From: Macrolepiota albuminosa
Lineage: Eukaryota > Basidiomycota > Agaricomycetes > Agaricales > Agaricaceae
DNA: 64,000 nt
NCBI GenBank assembly: GCA_027475525.1
Contig: JAMWFC010000092.1
Coordinates: 186,001-250,000 of the forward strand
Direction: 5' to 3'
A program made the translations under genes and the position numbers. Each line of letters begins with the position of its first letter. The first letter of the stretch is position 1. The notes beneath the pieces are model-generated. The model ran no database searches. It saw only the letters and a program-made list of their open reading frames with translations, and was not told the DNA's origin. Shown here piece after piece: positions 22,790 through 34,309 of this stretch.

Positions 22790-23322
22790 AGTACCACATT
22801 CTGCTCCTACGCGGGCTGAGCCCTTCTAAGCCCTGAGGCCTAAGTCCTACTTCCCATGGACAGACCGTACTCTAAATTTAGTTTTGCTCATATTTGAAAG
22901 TCTGCCGATTGTAAAACTTATCATATTACTGGCATTTCCCGAGACTCTGTCGACTCTGTGAGTGAGTGAGGATTCATATTTTTACGTCAACCTCCAACTT
23001 CAACAGCAGCAGAACTCGTTGTACACGATCCTATCCATCGTTACATGGGAAACATAAAACCAGTACTCAGTATCAGTTGTCTACTTTTTGTTTTTGAGGA
23101 CCGAGACCCACGCAGACCAGCTGCTATATTGTACACTAAGACTATTTGTAACCTAATTGCACATCATATGACTAAACCACCAACATTAAATACAATGAAT
23201 GCATGGGATGGCATGAGATGAGATGGATGTGATGCGATGCGATGGACGACCATAACGACAAGTAACGCACGATGCACATCACAAAAGGATCTCCATTCTC
23301 CATTCCCTCTTACGGCACTCAC
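22790..23322. other. Intergenic region
   Basis: No gene supported. The part from about 23120 on is the left end of the segment shared with 16670-16975. A short tract of gatg-like repeats lies near 23205-23245. Confidence 0.5.
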
Positions 23323-24140
23323 CTAAAATCCCTCAAACAGGTTCATCAACCGCCGCTTCAAATCCGACCCCGACCCCGAATTATAAGCGCTCTCGTCCGC
23401 TTCGAGGCCATCCCACGCAGTACGATATGACGACCCCGTCAACTGCGCTTGCGCTGGCCCGTGCACATACGCGTGCTCGTGCTCGTGTCCAAGTTCAAAC
23501 TCTCGCTCGAGCTCCACTGCCCTAGTTCCCACTCCCTGCCCAGCTCCAACCCGCAACGGCTCATGCTCCGACACACACACGCGCGCAAGCGTATCAGATG
23601 ATGACGACCCCAACGTCTCCACGCTCGCCCCGCTCGTTGATGAGCATGATAACGATCATGATACATCGACCCGTACCCGCCTCCATACATCCGGGCCCGT
23701 ACCCGTACCCGTAACCACCTCCAAGCCCGACCTCCCTGCCCATCCCGACTCTTGGTGTCGGTAGTGCCTGGAGGTGGAGTCAGTTGTTGTACGTGCTCAG
23801 AAGGAAATCTGAGGGATTGTTCAGCACTCACCAGTCGCCGACTGTTCTAGAAGTACACCGAGATACATGATAATAAACTGTTTGGGCATGGACAGAATAG
23901 TAGCGAGAGAGAAGACAAAGATGCCCATGCTGCACGTCGAGAAAACCGCGGTCATGACTTTTGACGAAGCGTTAGTTGCTTATCGGGTACTGCCCCAGAC
24001 GAGGCCGCAGAGGATGACGACGATCTTATAGGCCAAAGAGCGCGGGAAGGAGATGAACACCAATAAGGAGGAGCCAGCCGAGCCTGAGGTCGTGCAGCCA
24101 GCGTGTGGCAGGCGTGAGCCAGTCGACGATTTCTCATACC
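23323..24140 (-). pseudogene. TVP38/TMEM64 (SNARE-associated Golgi, DedA-type) membrane protein pseudogene, central copy
   Basis: The minus strand carries a hydrophobic segment of the family (FISF, then IVVILCGLVWG) around 24000-24090, the downstream membrane part around 23800-23950, and a Glu/His-rich tail ending LMNLFEGF with a stop at 23323. Compared with the copy at 49490-50112 there is a clean internal loss of about 224 nt, with the junction near 23990/23991. It removes the central membrane exons and joins two exons out of register. Family members are multi-pass Golgi/ER proteins. The family call rests on recognised motifs read across frames, so it is moderate. Confidence 0.5.
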
Positions 24141-24219
24141 AGCATTCAGTGAGAACTAGAAAGGTAGCCAAACACGACCATACGGCGCGTGAATTCGACT
24201 ACCCTCTACTACATGCAAC

Positions 24220-25364
24220 ATGCCGCGTAAAGACGCTCCTTCAGGCCCAATTTCCGCCCAAGCCCAGCAAGACCTCGTCTCTGACGGTATCGAGAACTTT
24301 GAGCTCCCCAAGAGCCTCGTCACCAAGATTGCCAAATCCGCTGTAAGCCCTCGTTTTCGTTTTGTGTGAATATCGGAAAGTGTACGCTGATCACACAAAA
24401 ACGCACACATGTAGCTTCCGGATAATGCAAAGTTGCAGAAGGAAACTGTGCTGTCGCTCGTGAAAGGCTCGACGGTGTTCATAAATTACCTTGGTACGTT
24501 CCCATCATTATACTATGCTTTTTTATTCGTGTGTTTACAATGACAATTACGAACTCTTAGCTGCGACGTGCGTATACGATTCATGAAGTCCTATCACGAG
24601 CTTTCTCTCAACGCGTTCGTTATCATAACATGTAGAGCCCACGACGTAGCGGTCTCAAAGCAGCACAAATCCATCTCAGCCTCGGACGTGCTGAAAGCGC
24701 TCGAAATGATAGAATTCGGTGACCTCGTCGAAAGGCTACAAACCGAACTAGTCGGTACGTATGTTCCACCACGAAACATGTCCAATCTCTAATTAAAATA
24801 CAATATATATCAGTTTACCGTGCCAATGTCAAAACTGACAAGAAGAAAGCTCCACCGCCATCCTCCGCGTCTGCCTCTGCGTCCGCGTCTATATCCGTCC
24901 CCGTGACCGAGTCCGAGTCCGCAGCCTCAGTCTCAGCCTCCGCACCACCACGTCCCTCGTCGATCAAAGCCAAAGTAAAAGACCTCGGTGCGCCATTCAC
25001 ATCTGTGCCGCTCGTGCAGCACGCGCTGCAGGCGCACCCGAACCAGATGGACGTGGATTGGGAAGAGCCTGGCGACGCTGGTGCTGCGGCGTCTATATCT
25101 GCAGCTGGGGGATATGTAGGTCAGGATCGGGAACGTGGTGAGGTGGGTGACGAGGGAGAGGGAGAGGAGGGTCCGGATTATCAGGACCAGGATGAGCAGG
25201 ATGAGGGGGAAGAGACTGAGGAGGATGAGAAAGGTGGAGAGGAGGTTGTGGATCTGATGCAGGTTGAGGAGGCAGAGTTGAAGAAGGATGCGCGGGGACT
25301 TGACGATGCCGTTGGAGTTGGGACAAACGAGGTCGCTGTTCAAAGAGAAGACCCGCATGTTTAA
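24220..25364 (+). CDS. DNA polymerase epsilon / chromatin-remodelling histone-fold subunit (Dpb4/POLE3-like), right copy
   Basis: Five exons: 24220-24342, 24415-24493, 24561-24567 (7 nt), 24636-24754, 24814-25364; 879 nt, 292 residues. The start MPRKDAPSGP is the first ATG and is shared with the left copy. Exons 1-4 encode the histone fold almost identically to the left copy. The long acidic C-terminal exon differs by substitutions and small in-frame indels (net 8 residues shorter), which argues that both proteins have been under selection since the duplication. A tRNA-Asp follows 86 nt downstream on the other strand, as it does beside the left copy. The expected role is as a small subunit of Pol epsilon and of an ISWI-type remodeller, in the nucleus. 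Confidence 0.87.
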
Positions 25365-25450
25365 TGTCTCCTTTGTGTGTGATGGCTATCGCTGGAAGAC
25401 CAGTGTTTATAAAAGAAATGAAGAAAAGGTATTATCTTCGCCTTGCGGAT

Positions 25451-25552
25451 CTCTCTGCCTGGGAGTCGAACCCAGCTTTCGCGCGACCATGTTAACATGC
25501 ATAGCCAATATTCGATGACAGGCGCGTGTACTAACCGATATACTAGCAGAGA
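25451..25552 (-). tRNA. tRNA-Asp (GTC) with 30-nt intron
   Basis: Read on the minus strand: acceptor TCTCTGC/GCAGAGA (seven perfect pairs), A box TAGTATATCGG, anticodon stem CGCGC/GCGCG, anticodon GTC (25517-25519), T arm CTGGG/CCCAG with B box GGTTCGACTCC, discriminator G at 25451. A 30-nt intron (25486-25515) sits at the canonical position one base after the anticodon. The exonic sequence is identical to the split tRNA at 19915-20395. This copy looks functional. Confidence 0.9.
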
Positions 25553-25604
25553 AGTTATTTTAAGCCTAGAATTCATCCATATAGACCCAGCTGACTTTCT
25601 ATCC

Positions 25605-26033
25605 AATGACCCACACTTGCTCAATTGTTACCGGGTAAGTCGGAGAGTTCATTGGGAGGGCCGGCTCGGCCTGTCCCATCTCCGACGCGTGTATTCAGGA
25701 CCAATCAGCTATGACACAACAAGGGCGAGGAGCGGTGGGTAAACGTAGAATGACAATATACTTTTCCAACCTGCGCTCGGGTCATCTTCGATGATCCTCC
25801 CTTCAGATGCAAACGACTTACCTAGAGAGTGGTCGTCGAGGTGAGACTCCCTTGGGGACATGTCTCACCTGCGACCGCTCTCTAGTTGACTGCGTGACAT
25901 CCGGTATTCCGAGAAATGCTCTCATTGGTCGCGTGAAAACTTATTGACGTTAAAACGTCAGTTTTCAGAAAACCAATGAAACTGGCCTGAAACCGCGGCA
26001 ACCACGTGACAACCTATGGGAGGGAGCGCAAGT
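25605..26033. repeat. Hairpin-rich insertion beside the LINE (left part)
   Basis: With 45772-45945 this forms about 600 bp present in the right arm but absent at the matching place in the left arm; the LINE later split it. It contains two strong inverted repeats. One is 25822-25885, with arms starting CTAGAGAG and a 14-nt loop. The other is 25923-25978, with outer arms CATTGG/CCAATG and an inner TGACGTT/AACGTCA. Ends of the two parts share a GGTGGGTAA word in inverted orientation. A foldback or MITE-type element is likely, but ends and target duplication are not resolved. Confidence 0.45.
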
Positions 26034-26747
26034 GAGACTGAGTCCTGGAAGGGCTCCTTGTTCCGAACCACCACCATGGTCGGAGTTCAATCTGCAAATC
26101 AGCGATTGAAAACCCATACACTCTTGAGCAAGCCCGCTTGCAATGACAGAGGGGTAAATAAGAATGGTCTTTAACGACTAAGGAGATACAACCCCCACAA
26201 AATACGGCATGTAGGTAAAAAGGAGAAAGATGTACCCGCAAAAATCCCTGAAAGTGAAAACCGGATAGGACCGGAAGGATCACCGTGAACCCTAAGGGAA
26301 AATACAACACTAGGCAAGCAACTGAACAATGCAGCACTCACAACAAGGAGAGACCCCGACAATAAGACACCATAACCCGAGACAGACGGAACCCCCCCCC
26401 CCCCCCCCCGGCGGTAGAGAGTACCGGAAAACAAACGTGAACAGCGGATAAAACCGGTATGTCATGGCACCCGAAACGGAGCACGAGACATAGAGGACAA
26501 AGCCGAGGAAAAAAGAAACCTACTGACATCATTGAAGCCAGTAATATGTAGTGAGACAAAAGAAAGAAAATGCAACGGAAAACTAAAACAGTGCAAGCCA
26601 CAGAACACTCAACACATACCCAAACGAGAAACACGGAAAGAAAAAGCAACATGAAAGCGAGGAAGGAACACAATGACAATAAAACACTAGCCCGAAAGAT
26701 TAAAAGGCGGGCGTACGAAGGAGTAGAGAACAACAGGGACCCCCAAC

Positions 26748-28118
26748 ATGGAGCAAGCATCTCTCAAAAGAAGGGCAGTCAGGGAGGCGACAAGATCACC
26801 AACACTCACACAACATGGCACACCGGAGAAGGGCATGGCCACGAACTCGGGACAGCAGAGAGGAGATAACCCTGCAACGCCCAACAATTTCAGCCAAACC
26901 CAACCCCTACCCAACGCAACGAACGACTACGAGCCCAAAACCCCACCACCCAACGAAGGGGGACAGACGGATAATAACGCGATGGAGGAGGATGATGGAA
27001 CAAGATGGGACAGTATACTGAGAAGCAATAATGAGAGTGAGGATGGGGGTAGATCGAAGGACACACCAAGGGCGATGGGAAGAGTCGGAGTGACAGAGAC
27101 CCCACAATCCACCCAGAGGAACAGAGACACCAACCAGCAAGGAAACAACAACCTCCCCCCGTATGTCACGGTCGACCACACAACGCTAACACCAATCCCA
27201 CAAGGAGGGTTCCCAGTCATCCATGGCTGGACAAGCATTAACGTCTTTGCCAGAGTGGAACAAGACATCGTAAATGAGTGAAAGTCAGATGGAATATGCA
27301 AATGTTTCATCTACCCCCTCGATGCAGGAACCAAAGTCGACAGGTCCGCCATGGCGGATAGTTTTCAGAGAGCCATATCAAGACTCTTCGGTACCCAAGA
27401 TATCCAGGTGGGAGAGCCAATCGGAGCCCATAACAGGGCCTTCCGTCCGCCATGGCTATATATCACAGCAGCACCCCTAGAAGTAGCACAGGCACTGGTC
27501 CAGAGGGGAACGTGGTCGACCACGGACGCAACCTTCATGGCAATACTGTTCACCCCCCATCCAACCTCCTACGCTTTCTCCCTCGCGAACTTCCGAGTCC
27601 CCACGAATGAAGAGGGGGGAAGAAAAATTGCAAACCTAGTAAGCAAGATGATGAAGGAGAGCCAGAAACTCTTAGACTTCCTGACGCAACACTTCCCTGG
27701 GGATGAAGACGACTTTGAATTGATAAAGCCGGAGGAACTCCTATTCCACCACGCTGACTCAGTGAGAGCCACACCACTGACTATGGCATGCCCCAAAAAT
27801 GCCGGCACGGAGATACTGTGGAGCATACACGTCCAACCAGTGGCACAAGACATTACTACCCATAACGAATGGATAACTATATTGAAGGGGCTAAGATACT
27901 ACATACCATATATGTCGGTAGGAACAGTCCGCACCTTCAAGTGTGCAAGGTGCAAGAGCACAGACCATCCGTTGGGCCTCTGCCCCTTCCCAAAGATCCT
28001 GGGATGGCTGGGCCCAAAAGGAGAGATGCCCCAACGTAACATGGAGGACTCTAGGACAGGACAGGGAACACAAAATGGTAGAGGCACAAATGTGCGAGGA
28101 CGGGGTAGACCTTACTAG
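26748..28118 (+). pseudogene. LINE ORF1 protein with zinc knuckle (one in-frame stop)
   Basis: One frame from 26748 to a TAG at 28116-28118, with a single internal TGA at 27279-27281 (VNE-stop-KSDG), where TGG (Trp) is the likely ancestor. The N-terminal third is hydrophilic and Asn/Gln/Thr-rich; the middle is a folded-looking domain. A CCHC knuckle (C-x2-C-x4-H-x4-C, 27942-27983) and a Gly/Arg-rich tail (RGTNVRGRGRPY) follow. ORF1 proteins of this clade bind the element RNA. The leader upstream (26048-26747) has no credible gene. Confidence 0.8.
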
Positions 28119-28938
28119 TAATAAACAGTCGACTAGGAGCGAAGTGAAACGGACAGTAATATTGAGTGTCGACACCTAACTAAACAAACCTACATACAGT
28201 ACAGAGAAACCAATCTACCACAAAGCTGATCAGATTCCAGAATGAGAAAGCAATCGGACGAGTAGGCGATCTGAGTGGGAGGACAACAGCAGCCCAGTGA
28301 GCTGTGTCCAAAACCGCCAGGGCCCAAATATACTGCTCGAACAGGAAAGCCCTGGAGGTGGGCGATCCCTCCAAGGATGGAGGCGATGACATACCCGAGG
28401 GGAGTTATCCATAAACACCGGCCTATTCAGGTCACCCAAGGCATGTCGTAAGAGACGAAGTCAATCCAAACCCCAGCACGGACTGGAAACGGAGCAGGAG
28501 GGGAGGATTAGACAGCGAGGCCGTGGAGAACTAGGATCTAGCATGATGGCTAGAAACCTAGGGGCCGGATAAGCCCACCATCCCCCTGGAGATAATCGTA
28601 ACCAGGGGCGAGACAGCGATTGCAAAACCATACACAATACAAAGAGAGCGAGGGTTCTTTGACCCGGATCAGATGACCCCAGGGGCAGGGGGGGAAACCC
28701 GACAGGAAGGGCCGAAAGACCAGAGTAGACCCTGCCCAAACACCTCCAAACAAATCCCCCCTCCTGAAGTGGATGCTGAACAGAACGATGACGATGAAGA
28801 AGAGAGAGGAGAAGAGGAGTGGGACCCCCTAGGAGGACCCCAACACCAAATGGGAACTGAACAACACAGACAGATAACGAGACAGAAGAGGATGACAGAT
28901 GGGAGACCAGCCAACCGCATGAGCAAGAGGCACCGGAG
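28119..28938 (+). other. LINE inter-ORF region, with an 89-codon acidic frame ending at the ORF2 start
   Basis: Multiple stops follow ORF1. An open frame at 28673-28942 (acidic, with an EQNDDDEEERGEEEW segment) ends in a TGA that overlaps the ATG of ORF2 as ATGA (28939-28942). It may be the displaced C-terminus of ORF1 after an unseen frame change, or chance. Confidence 0.45.
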
Positions 28939-29732
28939 ATGAACAACCTAGCTGGCAAGGGAAACTACGAAGTACATGCCCAAAGGGGAACGAAAGGAAG
29001 GATAAAGAAGAACACAAGAGCCAATATTTGGATAGGCTCATTGAACATCCAAGGCAGGGGCATGAATACAATCTACAACTCAAACCATAAATGGAATAGA
29101 ATAACTAAGCTGATGAAAACTCACCATATAAGTATCTTAGCAATACAAGAAGCGCACTTAAACGCAAACCAAACGGAAGAGTTAAATGAGAAACTAAAGA
29201 AACTTGCGATCTACAGCTCGGCCGACCCAGACCAGCCAAACGCTAAAGGAGTCTCCTTTGCTGTAAACAAGGACATAACAAACTAGAAGGAGATAAAGAC
29301 CATAGAAATAGTGCCGGGTAGAGCAATGTTGTTAGACATCCCATGGCACGCAAATGAGAAGCTACGAATTCTGAACATCTATGCCCCAAACGACCAGAGA
29401 GCAAACAGTGAGTTCTGGGAGGACCTATGGAACAGATGGCAGAACAATCAACCACGACTACCACGCCCAGACATTATACTGGGTGACTTCAACATGGTTG
29501 AAGACGCGATAGACAGGCTACCTAGCCATAGAGACAATGAGAAGTCAACAACAAACCTAGCTGAAATGATGAGAAACTTCCAACTGGCAGACGGCTGGAG
29601 GGAAGCCCACCCGGACAGGAAAGACTTCACACACATACAAAAACCAACGGGATTGGAATCACGAATAGACAGAATATACGCAACGCAAGAGATAATCGAC
29701 AATACGTCCAAGTGGGAAATCAGCGAGACCGA
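28939..29732 (+). pseudogene. LINE ORF2, 5' part: apurinic/apyrimidinic-type endonuclease
   Basis: Starts MNNLAGKGNY at 28939. Endonuclease motifs appear in order: LNIQG, QEAH (catalytic Glu), IYAPN, GDFNMV, and SRIDRIYA. The last motif (TDHKMV with the catalytic His) lies after the Ty3-C insertion, at 41425 onward. A TAG at 29284-29286 interrupts the frame (ITN-stop-KEIK; TGG is the likely ancestor). This enzyme nicks target DNA to prime reverse transcription. The frame stops being LINE at 29732, where Ty3-C begins. The apparent continuation into the LTR is meaningless. Confidence 0.85.
29729..29732. other. Target-site duplication of Ty3-C (left)
   Basis: CCGA here and at 41421-41424, directly flanking the LTRs. 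If the A preceding both is counted, the duplication would be ACCGA, but then the LTR would not end in CA. Confidence 0.8.
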
Positions 29733-30689
29733 TGATAGGACCCTATACAGGTTAGGCGCATCAACGGCAGGCTCGGCACTGGCTCCGGAAACCTTGCCGC
29801 ACTCGTTCCAAACTTAGCGCACGCGTTCTACCTATTTTAAGCCATTTCTGACGGCCGCGCACGGCAAGAAGCAGATCCAATCAATGATAGCGCCGACGGC
29901 AGCAAGAATGACAACTGACAGATGGCATCAGTCACTAACGACAGCGCTTAGCGAGAAGCTTGATGATCTATCAAAAACTGACGGACAGCTTGGCGTTTGA
30001 CCTTGGCGTCTGACACCGCTTAGCGTCTCGATTTGGCGCCTGACATCGCTTAGGTGCTCTGACGGACAGAAGGGTGATGGAGTGATGGTTTAGCTTCGCG
30101 ATCTGTCACCTGGCGTCGCTAAGGCTCTTGAATGGACGGTAGGGATCTGAAACCGCTGGAGCTACCCCTTTGAAATTTTCTAGTTTACCGCACTCTGGCG
30201 TCATTAGCCACTGGCAACAGCAAACTCATTGTAGTATAAAAGTACTTACCGATTTGTACATACAAGAACATAAGGGAATAATAGACCAGAGTTCACTACT
30301 CCCCTTTCTTCAGTCTCCCTTACGCTCAAGAGCCCATTTACGCTACGGTCGGCAACGTCAAACTCATCGGCAGTTGCAGACGCTCACCAACACTCGACAT
30401 ACTTGCGCCTTGCAACTACGGCAGGCATTATCGACGCTTAGACTTCGCTAAGCTTATCGTGCTCTTGCCGCTTACCTTTGCCATGTTCACTTACCGCTCC
30501 TTCCCTAAGTGCTTTACCTTAGCGCTTGACACTTGCCGACCCCGTTACCGACTTTTACCCATTTTCACAGGCGCGTTCTCTGGGACCTGCCCGGGACTCC
30601 TCACATCACTTATAGCGCGCCCAACGCAAACTCTTGGTATGGTAACACTATTGTTACATTTGTTACTGACCAAACTTTGGGCGTCATCA
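29733..30689 (+). repeat. 5' LTR of Ty3-C
   Basis: 957 bp, TGATAGG at the start and GTCATCA at the end, same length as the 3' copy. A TATAAAAG promoter box lies at 30235-30242. Confidence 0.93.
30235..30242 (+). promoter_or_regulatory. TATA box in the 5' LTR of Ty3-C
   Basis: TATAAAAG, conserved in the 3' LTR. It is the probable Pol II promoter of the genomic transcript. Confidence 0.6.
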
Positions 30690-30692
30690 AAT

Positions 30693-30712
30693 TGGAGCCC
30701 ACCGCGAGGGAT
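30693..30712 (+). other. Primer-binding site of Ty3-C
   Basis: Begins TGGAGCCCACCG three bases after the LTR end. A tRNA complementary to it would end ...GGTGGGCT-CCA, that is with U at the discriminator position, which points to tRNA-Cys. The identity is inferred, since no such tRNA is in the window. Confidence 0.55.
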
Positions 30713-31108
30713 CTCTAGGGCAGAATTCCGCCAGAAACCCGTCTCCAGCATAGGCGCCGCCTGCTAGACCAGTCGGCAGAAGGCATAGCTCCTTCCCACC
30801 CATCAACTCCACAACCACCTGGTGCCTTACTGGGTCTCTCTCTTGCACAGGAACTACAGAACGCCACCGTAGACGCATTTCCTGATCTCTTCCCGCATTC
30901 CCTCGATTATAGCGCCGACGACCCCTTAGCGTCGCCATTTACCGTACCGCAACCAATCACCCCAATTACTCCGCTAACACCTCTTTCTCAACTCATTTCT
31001 CTTACCCCGTCGCCAATCTCTAGAACTCCTTCCCCACTACCGCTAACCGAACTCGTTACCACCGTCGCCATGGAACAACAAGTCCAGCGCATGCCGCCAC
31101 GCAACCAC

Positions 31109-31262
31109 TTCTCGGCACCGAAATGGGACGAGTCCAAGCCACGGGAGCTCTCCCAGTATTTTAAGGAGTTGGAGTATTTATTCAGTTCTTGGCACCAAAA
31201 TGGGACGAGTCCAAGCCACGGGAGCTCTCCCAGTATTTTAAGGAGTTGGAGTATTTATTCAG
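31109..31262 (+). repeat. 77-bp tandem duplication 1 (Ty3-C gag)
   Basis: Copies 31109-31185 and 31186-31262; two mismatches near the left end, the rest identical. It shifts the gag frame by +2. Confidence 0.95.
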
Positions 31263-31761
31263 AGATTGTAACATTACCGACCATACGCAGATGAAGGAGT
31301 ACATGGCAAGATACGTATCGTATGACACGGCAGAGACGTGGACAGGTTTGACCGAGTTTGCCGCCTTTGTCCCTGCCGCCCCACCTGTTCCAGCCCAAGG
31401 CCCTTCATATGAGGACTGGAAGACGGCAGTGATCCAGCTGTACTCTGGCGCAGAAGAGGCTACCCGATACACGGTAAACGAGTTGCAGAAATTAGTACAG
31501 GAATCTTTTGACAGCGGCACATCGTCTCTTGGCGCATTCTCCACGTATTACCGCGAGTTCCAGAAAATCGCTAGGTGGCTTCTGCAGAACAGCAAGCTAT
31601 ACATTAACGAGGAACGTCGCCTATTCCAACAAGGCATCCCGACTTTGCTTTGGACTCGCATTGCTCATCGCCTAGAGATAGTTCACCAGGCTCATCACCC
31701 TGACGAGCCCTATAACGTTGCCGACATCTTTGAAGCCGGTAAATGGGTTCTCAAGGGAACG

Positions 31762-31915
31762 GACACTGGCGTTGGACTGCAGCGCGCTAGGACGAGCCCA
31801 CCACCTGAGCGAACTAACGGTATCATTCCCATCCCGCCGACACTGGCGTTGGACTGCAGCGCGCTAGGACGAGCCCACCACCTGAGCGAACTAACGGTAT
31901 CATTCCCATCCCGCC
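31762..31915 (+). repeat. 77-bp tandem duplication 2 (Ty3-C gag)
   Basis: Copies 31762-31838 and 31839-31915, identical as read. It shifts the gag frame by +2. Confidence 0.95.
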
Positions 31916-33593
31916 GCCTGTTGCCGACTTTGTTAAGAAAGAGGAGCTCAATGCTGCTATTACCGCCGCTGTCGCTTCTGCTATGACTCGTATTGAAACC
32001 ATGATTACCACCAACCTCACTGCTAACCAACCCGCTAACGTACCTGCACCTGGCCCTTGCCACTTCTGTGGGGAAATTGGCCACACTATGACTAGAGGAC
32101 GCTGTGTTACCCTAGAAAACTACATTCGGCAGGGAAGGATTCGACGGGCTATCGACGGCAAGATAGTTCTTACCACTGGCGCCATCATTCCCAACTACCC
32201 AGACAAGAAGTCTTTCCAGGAGCGAGTTGATGAATGGCATAGGCGCAACCCAGGACAAATCGTTACCGGCACGCTATCTGGCAATGCCAACCCCGACCCT
32301 GAACAAGCGACCCAACAGCAAATGGTTCACGAGGTCTTACACTTCGACAGCGTTGGCGACCATCCTACTTTCTCGCGGGAAGAACGTATCGCCAAGCTCC
32401 AACAGGAGTTGGATTCACTTAAGAATCAGGTGTTTGATGGGGTTGAAGTTAAGCAGCCCAAACAACCTCTCAAAGGATATAAGCCAATCCCTCCCGCTAG
32501 CAAGTTACCGACACCTGCTCCTGCCGCACCGCCTGCTACTGCCCCTGCTACTACTCCAGAACCACCGTCGTCCGCTACCGCTCCCGAACCGCCTTTGCCG
32601 CCTCTCCATCCCCTACTCAGGGATTCCCGACTGTTACCATGCTCCCGCGCAACGAAACTTTGCCGCTCCTGAGAAACGTCCTGAAGGTGGTTACCGACCT
32701 ACTGCGCCAATTTTTGATATAGAAAAATCAAATCACGTCTTCAGCCGCATCATGAAAACCGCCATCACCTTATCAGTTGAAGAACTTTGTAGTATTGCTC
32801 CCGACGTCCGCAACCAAGTCAAGACGGCAGTCACTCCTCGACGACCCTTGGCGATGACCGTTGCCGAGGTTGAGGATCTCGACAACGCGCTCCCTGGTTT
32901 TTCCATTACCGTTGACTCTCTGGACGCTGAGGATACTCCTGCCGACCCCATCGCTAACGCCACCTCTGTGGACCCAGTGGAGACCTACCTTAAGTCGGTA
33001 GACCATGGAGAAGACCCAGCAATCCTTACCGTCGCCCAAGAATTGCACGCTATTCGCTCAGTAGCGCTAACCGTAGACAATAAGCACGAGGTAGAGGCAA
33101 TTGTTGATAGCGGGTCTCAGATCATTTCCATGGCAGCCGAAGTCGCTAACGATCTGGGCCTAATTTATGACCCTACAGTGATACTAAACATGCAGAGCGC
33201 TAATGGCACAGTAGACCGATCTCTAGGCCTCACCAAGAATGTGCCGTGCACCCTTGGCGACATTACATTTTACCTCCAAATACACATCTTACGTTCACCA
33301 GCATACGATTTACTTCTCGGCAGACCTTTCGACGTCTTGGCGCAATCAGTCGTCAAGACAGTTACCGACGAGGAAACGACCCTCACAATTAGCGACCCAA
33401 ATTCTGGAATCCGACGAACGGTGCCAACGTTCCCTAGGGGACAACGAAAAGGCACCCGTGCTAAGCCCCCGGAGTTTACCGACCAACACGCCAACGAGCC
33501 TCCCCACCGGTGTTTTCACAGACCATCGAGGAGGTGATTGGCGACAATCACGGAGATGTAGCGCTAACGCTGGAATATGACCATTCAACTGGT

Positions 33594-33747
33594 CTTGTAA
33601 CTGTTATGTCTACTGCTTTTCTTGACCAAGATGTCTTAACTACTTTACCCACTACCGACGCAGAGCCTTTCTTGTAACTGTTATGTCTACTGCTTTTCTT
33701 GACCAAGATGTCTTAACTACTTTACCCACTACCGACGCAGAGCCTTT
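33594..33747 (+). repeat. 77-bp tandem duplication 3 (Ty3-C pol, after protease)
   Basis: Copies 33594-33670 and 33671-33747, identical as read. It shifts the frame by +2. Confidence 0.95.
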
Positions 33748-34155
33748 CCTGAAAAATCAAAACATTACCGACTCCTCTCTTGCCTACTTGTACCTTACCG
33801 CTTCCGAATCTTTTCAGAATATTGCGCCTACCGATACGTATCTCACTACCCTTCCCAGAGCATCGTCTCCTGCCGTCCTTGGACTTGCCGCTCCTCACGC
33901 TATGATTCCCCTTTCCACTTCTGTATATAACCAAGCTAACGCTCCCAAAAGGAAAGGGGTACACAAGTTAAAAAGAAATATAAGCCAGTTGCGCTTAAAA
34001 CAAAACCCGTCGCCACGCATTCTCCTGAGACGTTTAGAATCGAGCGCCAGATCATTGGCGACCCTCTAGCTGACATGCCAACCTTATCACCAAATCCGCC
34101 ACCCTTTCAGCCCACAAGACGTTTTACCACAGAGCGCCAGCAGCAGTTCGCCAAG

Positions 34156-34309
34156 GAGCACGACACAGGATTTTTGACCAAAGATGAGTTGAACGTCCTT
34201 ACCGATCTTGTCGCTAAGCAAGATAAAGCCTTGAGCACGACACAGGATTTTTGACCAAAGATGAGTTGAACGTCCTTACCGATCTTGTCGCTAAGCAAGA
34301 TAAAGCCTT
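34156..34309 (+). repeat. 77-bp tandem duplication 4 (Ty3-C pol, before RT)
   Basis: Copies 34156-34232 and 34233-34309, identical as read. It shifts the frame by +2. Confidence 0.95.

Larger units (their letters stand above)
31070..32672 (+). pseudogene. gag: Ty3-C gag
   Basis: Starts MEQQVQRMPP at 31070. A capsid-like region (PKWDESKPREL, then SYEDWKTAVIQLY) is followed by a zinc knuckle with unusual spacing, C-x2-C-x4-H-x6-C (about 32067-32114), and a Pro/Ala-rich tail. Two 77-bp tandem duplications (31109-31262, 31762-31915) each shift the frame by two bases. Collapsing both makes the reading continuous from 31070 to 32672. The protease frame begins one base over (+1) around 32620-32650, either by programmed frameshift or by indel. 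Confidence 0.85.

Noticed and set aside
26392..26409. Run of 18 C residues in the LINE leader as a regulatory element
   Set aside because: A simple homopolymer, probably slippage; nothing else supports a function.
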